Shown: positions 21,608 to 22,733 of the stretch, piece by piece | Position numbering within the stretch: the stretch's first letter is position 1 | Layout of the letters: each line of letters begins with the position of its first letter | Assembly (NCBI GenBank): GCA_900543055.1 | Contig: UQQI01000024.1 | Span: 1-22,733, forward strand | Length of the DNA stretch: 22,733 nt | Direction of reading: 5' to 3' | From: an uncultured Mollicutes bacterium | GTDB taxonomy: Bacteria; Bacillota_I; Bacilli_A; RF39; UBA660 | Made by a program: the position numbers and the translations under genes | Notes under the pieces: generated by a model | The model's database searches: none | What the model was told of the DNA's origin: nothing | What the model saw: the letters and a program-made list of their open reading frames with translations, nothing else

Positions 21608-21965
21608 AGTATCAATCCTTTACTTAATTATATCAAATGATTAGTATTTTATATGTTAATTTTTATATATTTCTTTTGTTTTAATGAATTCTTTTTCTAG
21701 TTTTATTTATATTTAATACTAAATTATTGTATGATTAAAATAACATAGTAATATCTAAATTGAAAATTTCGTTATTTAGTAATAAACTGACTTCAAAATT
21801 AAAATTAGCTGTTTATATTAAATTTACATTATTTATATTTTATTATAAAATAACATGTGTTATATATCAAAATATATTTTTATGAGAAAAATAAAAGATA
21901 ATTAGATGTATTGATAATTTGTACTAAAAATGTATTTTAAATAATTATAGTTAGGTGATGAAGAA
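21608..21965. promoter_or_regulatory. Divergent AT-rich intergenic region
   Basis: About 360 bases with no open frame of note. At its left end is the minus-strand -10 box of the lipoprotein gene (ATTATA on the + strand at 21627-21632). Near 21850-21863 lies the dyad ATAACA-TG-TGTTAT, and upstream of the right-hand gene there are only weak boxes (TATAGT at 21946-21951). The AGGTGATG ribosome-binding site at 21953-21960 belongs to the right-hand gene. I see nothing else reliable. Confidence 0.5.
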
Positions 21966-22289
21966 ATGATAGGTAAGTTTAAAGTAGTACATTTAATTGG
22001 TAGTACGAAAGGAAACGATGAGATATTTAGAAAAGCAGAAGTGTATTTTACTAAATTAGGTTATATTGTTTTTAAACCTGTTTTTTATGTTTATGATGAT
22101 TATATTAAAAATAAAGAATTAATAGATGATATGTGTTATGAGAAATTGATTTTTTCGGACATTATATGTTTGGTTACTCCAGAGCATTATGGAGAATCAA
22201 CAATAAAACGTATACAGCAAGCTAAGATTTTAAAAAAAGATATATTGATTTTTGATGGAAAAAAAAGCTATTTATATGATAAGCATTAA
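21966..22289 (+). CDS. Nucleoside 2-deoxyribosyltransferase-like protein (DUF4406-type)
   Basis: A 107-residue single-domain protein with a Rossmann-like start VVHLIGSTKGNDEIF (about 7-21), matching the GSTRFKxEF opening of the nucleoside 2-deoxyribosyltransferase/DUF4406 group. It continues with a strand and Pro-rich turn YIVFKPVFYV, the helix DMCYEKLIFSDIICLV (in relatives KxxMSDxIxVV), and PEHYGESTIKRIQQAKIL, the conserved GESTxxEIxxAxxxxK signature in which the catalytic Glu lies. Relatives cleave or transfer the base of (deoxy)nucleosides or nucleotides. It is short but complete for DUF4406. A ribosome-binding site AGGTGATG precedes the start. No operon partner is visible: the next gene on the same strand is a fragment. 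Confidence 0.8.
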   Translation: MIGKFKVVHLIGSTKGNDEIFRKAEVYFTKLGYIVFKPVFYVYDDYIKNKELIDDMCYEKLIFSDIICLVTPEHYGESTIKRIQQAKILKKDILIFDGKKSYLYDKH

Positions 22290-22308
22290 GTTGTTTTAAA
22301 TTTATCAT

Positions 22309-22443
22309 TTAACTAATTTCAAGAAATTTAAGAATATCTTGATAGACTATAATGTTATTTTCTTCATTTAGAATTTTGTGTCTTAATTGCTCATATAATT
22401 TACTATTAATATCATTATAGCCTACATTTAATAAAAAAGATTT
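22309..22443 (-). pseudogene. C-terminal fragment of an unknown minus-strand gene
   Basis: On the minus strand a coding-like frame reads KSFLLNVGYNDINSK, then LYEQLRHKILNEENN and IVYQDILKFLEIS, ending in TAA at 22309-22311. Codon choice (TTA, AGA, AAT, GAA) matches real genes here. No ATG, GTG or TTG with a ribosome-binding site lies upstream before the frame runs into the opposite-strand methyltransferase fragment and stops near 22473. About 45 residues remain. I do not recognise the family. It appears to have lost its N-terminus at a breakpoint near 22430-22450. Confidence 0.45.
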
Positions 22444-22733
22444 TAAATAGATTATCTGATTGTGAGAAGCAATTTATTTCATTTAAGGAAAGTAGTTTTG
22501 AAGATGTAGAATTACCTAAGACTAAGTTACTTACAGCATTCTTTAGTATCCCATTTTGTAATCCTAACAATTTTGATGAACTATGGACTAAAATTTATAA
22601 TTCAATTGAAGATAATGGCTATTTTGTAGGGCAATTATTTGGTGATAGAGACGCTTGGAATGTTGTCAAATCAATTAATACATTTTCAATAGATAAAGTA
22701 AAAGAGTATTTAAAAAATTATAATATAATCAAA
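22431..22733 (+). pseudogene. SAM-dependent methyltransferase lacking its N-terminus (also cut by the window end)
   Basis: The frame reads KKILNRLSDCEKQFISFKES, then FEDVELPKTKLLTAFFSIPF and CNPNNFDELWTKIYNS, IEDNGYFVGQLFGDRDAW and FSIDKVKEYLKNYNIIK to the window edge. This is the middle of a class I methyltransferase of the TehB-like group: the FxDxxLP strand and turn, the post-strand-4 SIPFCNP loop, and the GGYFVGxxFGDRDxW strand 5. Homologues have about 80 more residues before this, including the SAM-binding motif I; here the frame meets TAA at 22407 with no start codon between. The gene is therefore truncated at about the RNRLS point, and the sequence to its left is coding on the other strand. 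The C-terminus lies outside the window. Confidence 0.75.

Noticed and set aside
1..22733. tRNA, rRNA, riboswitch or attachment site
   Set aside because: I saw no GC-richer cloverleaf, no T-loop consensus, no recognisable aptamer core and no direct repeats flanking the accessory modules. AT-rich hairpins here are common and not evidence by themselves.

Overview
The window is very AT-rich (by eye, roughly a quarter G+C) and reads as a low-GC Gram-positive chromosome, most like uncultured gut Bacilli/Erysipelotrichia or Mollicutes-related lineages. The signs are Shine-Dalgarno sites of the AGGAGG and GGTGAT types, TATAAT boxes, U-tailed hairpin terminators, a lipobox lipoprotein, a Gram-positive-type signal peptidase I and a Bce-type two-component/ABC module. 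Trp is TGG throughout about 35 cases, so the standard code is assumed. All intact genes except one are on the + strand. No rRNA, tRNA, CRISPR array or complete insertion sequence was seen.

Left part (1-9053), metabolic and housecleaning genes: the tail of an unknown gene; signal peptidase I, a uracil-DNA-glycosylase-like protein and a queuosine-phosphate salvage glycosylase (Qng1/DUF2419) in one tight operon; a frame-shifted charged protein; a GNAT acetyltransferase; an ASCH-domain protein; an ABC-F ATPase preceded by a terminator-like hairpin; a HAD phosphatase; a DUF1653-like protein; a conserved unknown; a Nudix hydrolase; and a separately transcribed protein with a Rossmann/methyltransferase-like core between two good terminators.

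Middle (9054-15400): a 526-residue protein with five tandem helix-turn-helix-like repeats fused to what looks like sigma-factor region 2 and region 4 segments. This is the most unusual protein in the window. It is followed by a Bce-type antimicrobial-peptide sensing and resistance module (response regulator, short histidine kinase, ATPase, permease). Near-identical 14-base inverted repeats precede both the regulator gene and the ATPase gene and are probable operators. Three of these four genes carry a stop or frameshift.

Right part (15400-22733): a type IV prepilin-like operon whose first product joins a prepilin N-terminus to a large BspA-type leucine-rich-repeat head, followed by a small membrane-anchored protein and a second prepilin. 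Next comes a decaying type VII secretion-like island: a large effector-like gene with one stop and two frameshifts, a DUF4176 gene with one stop, and a WXG/LXG-like gene with four in-frame stops. A divergent lipoprotein, a deoxyribosyltransferase-like protein, and a junction between two gene fragments (one a methyltransferase lacking its N-terminus) complete the window.

About fifteen disruptive changes fall in six genes (roughly 5.5 kb). None is visible in roughly 14 kb of other coding sequence, which fits local decay of accessory modules better than uniform sequencing error, although raw reads would be needed to settle it.
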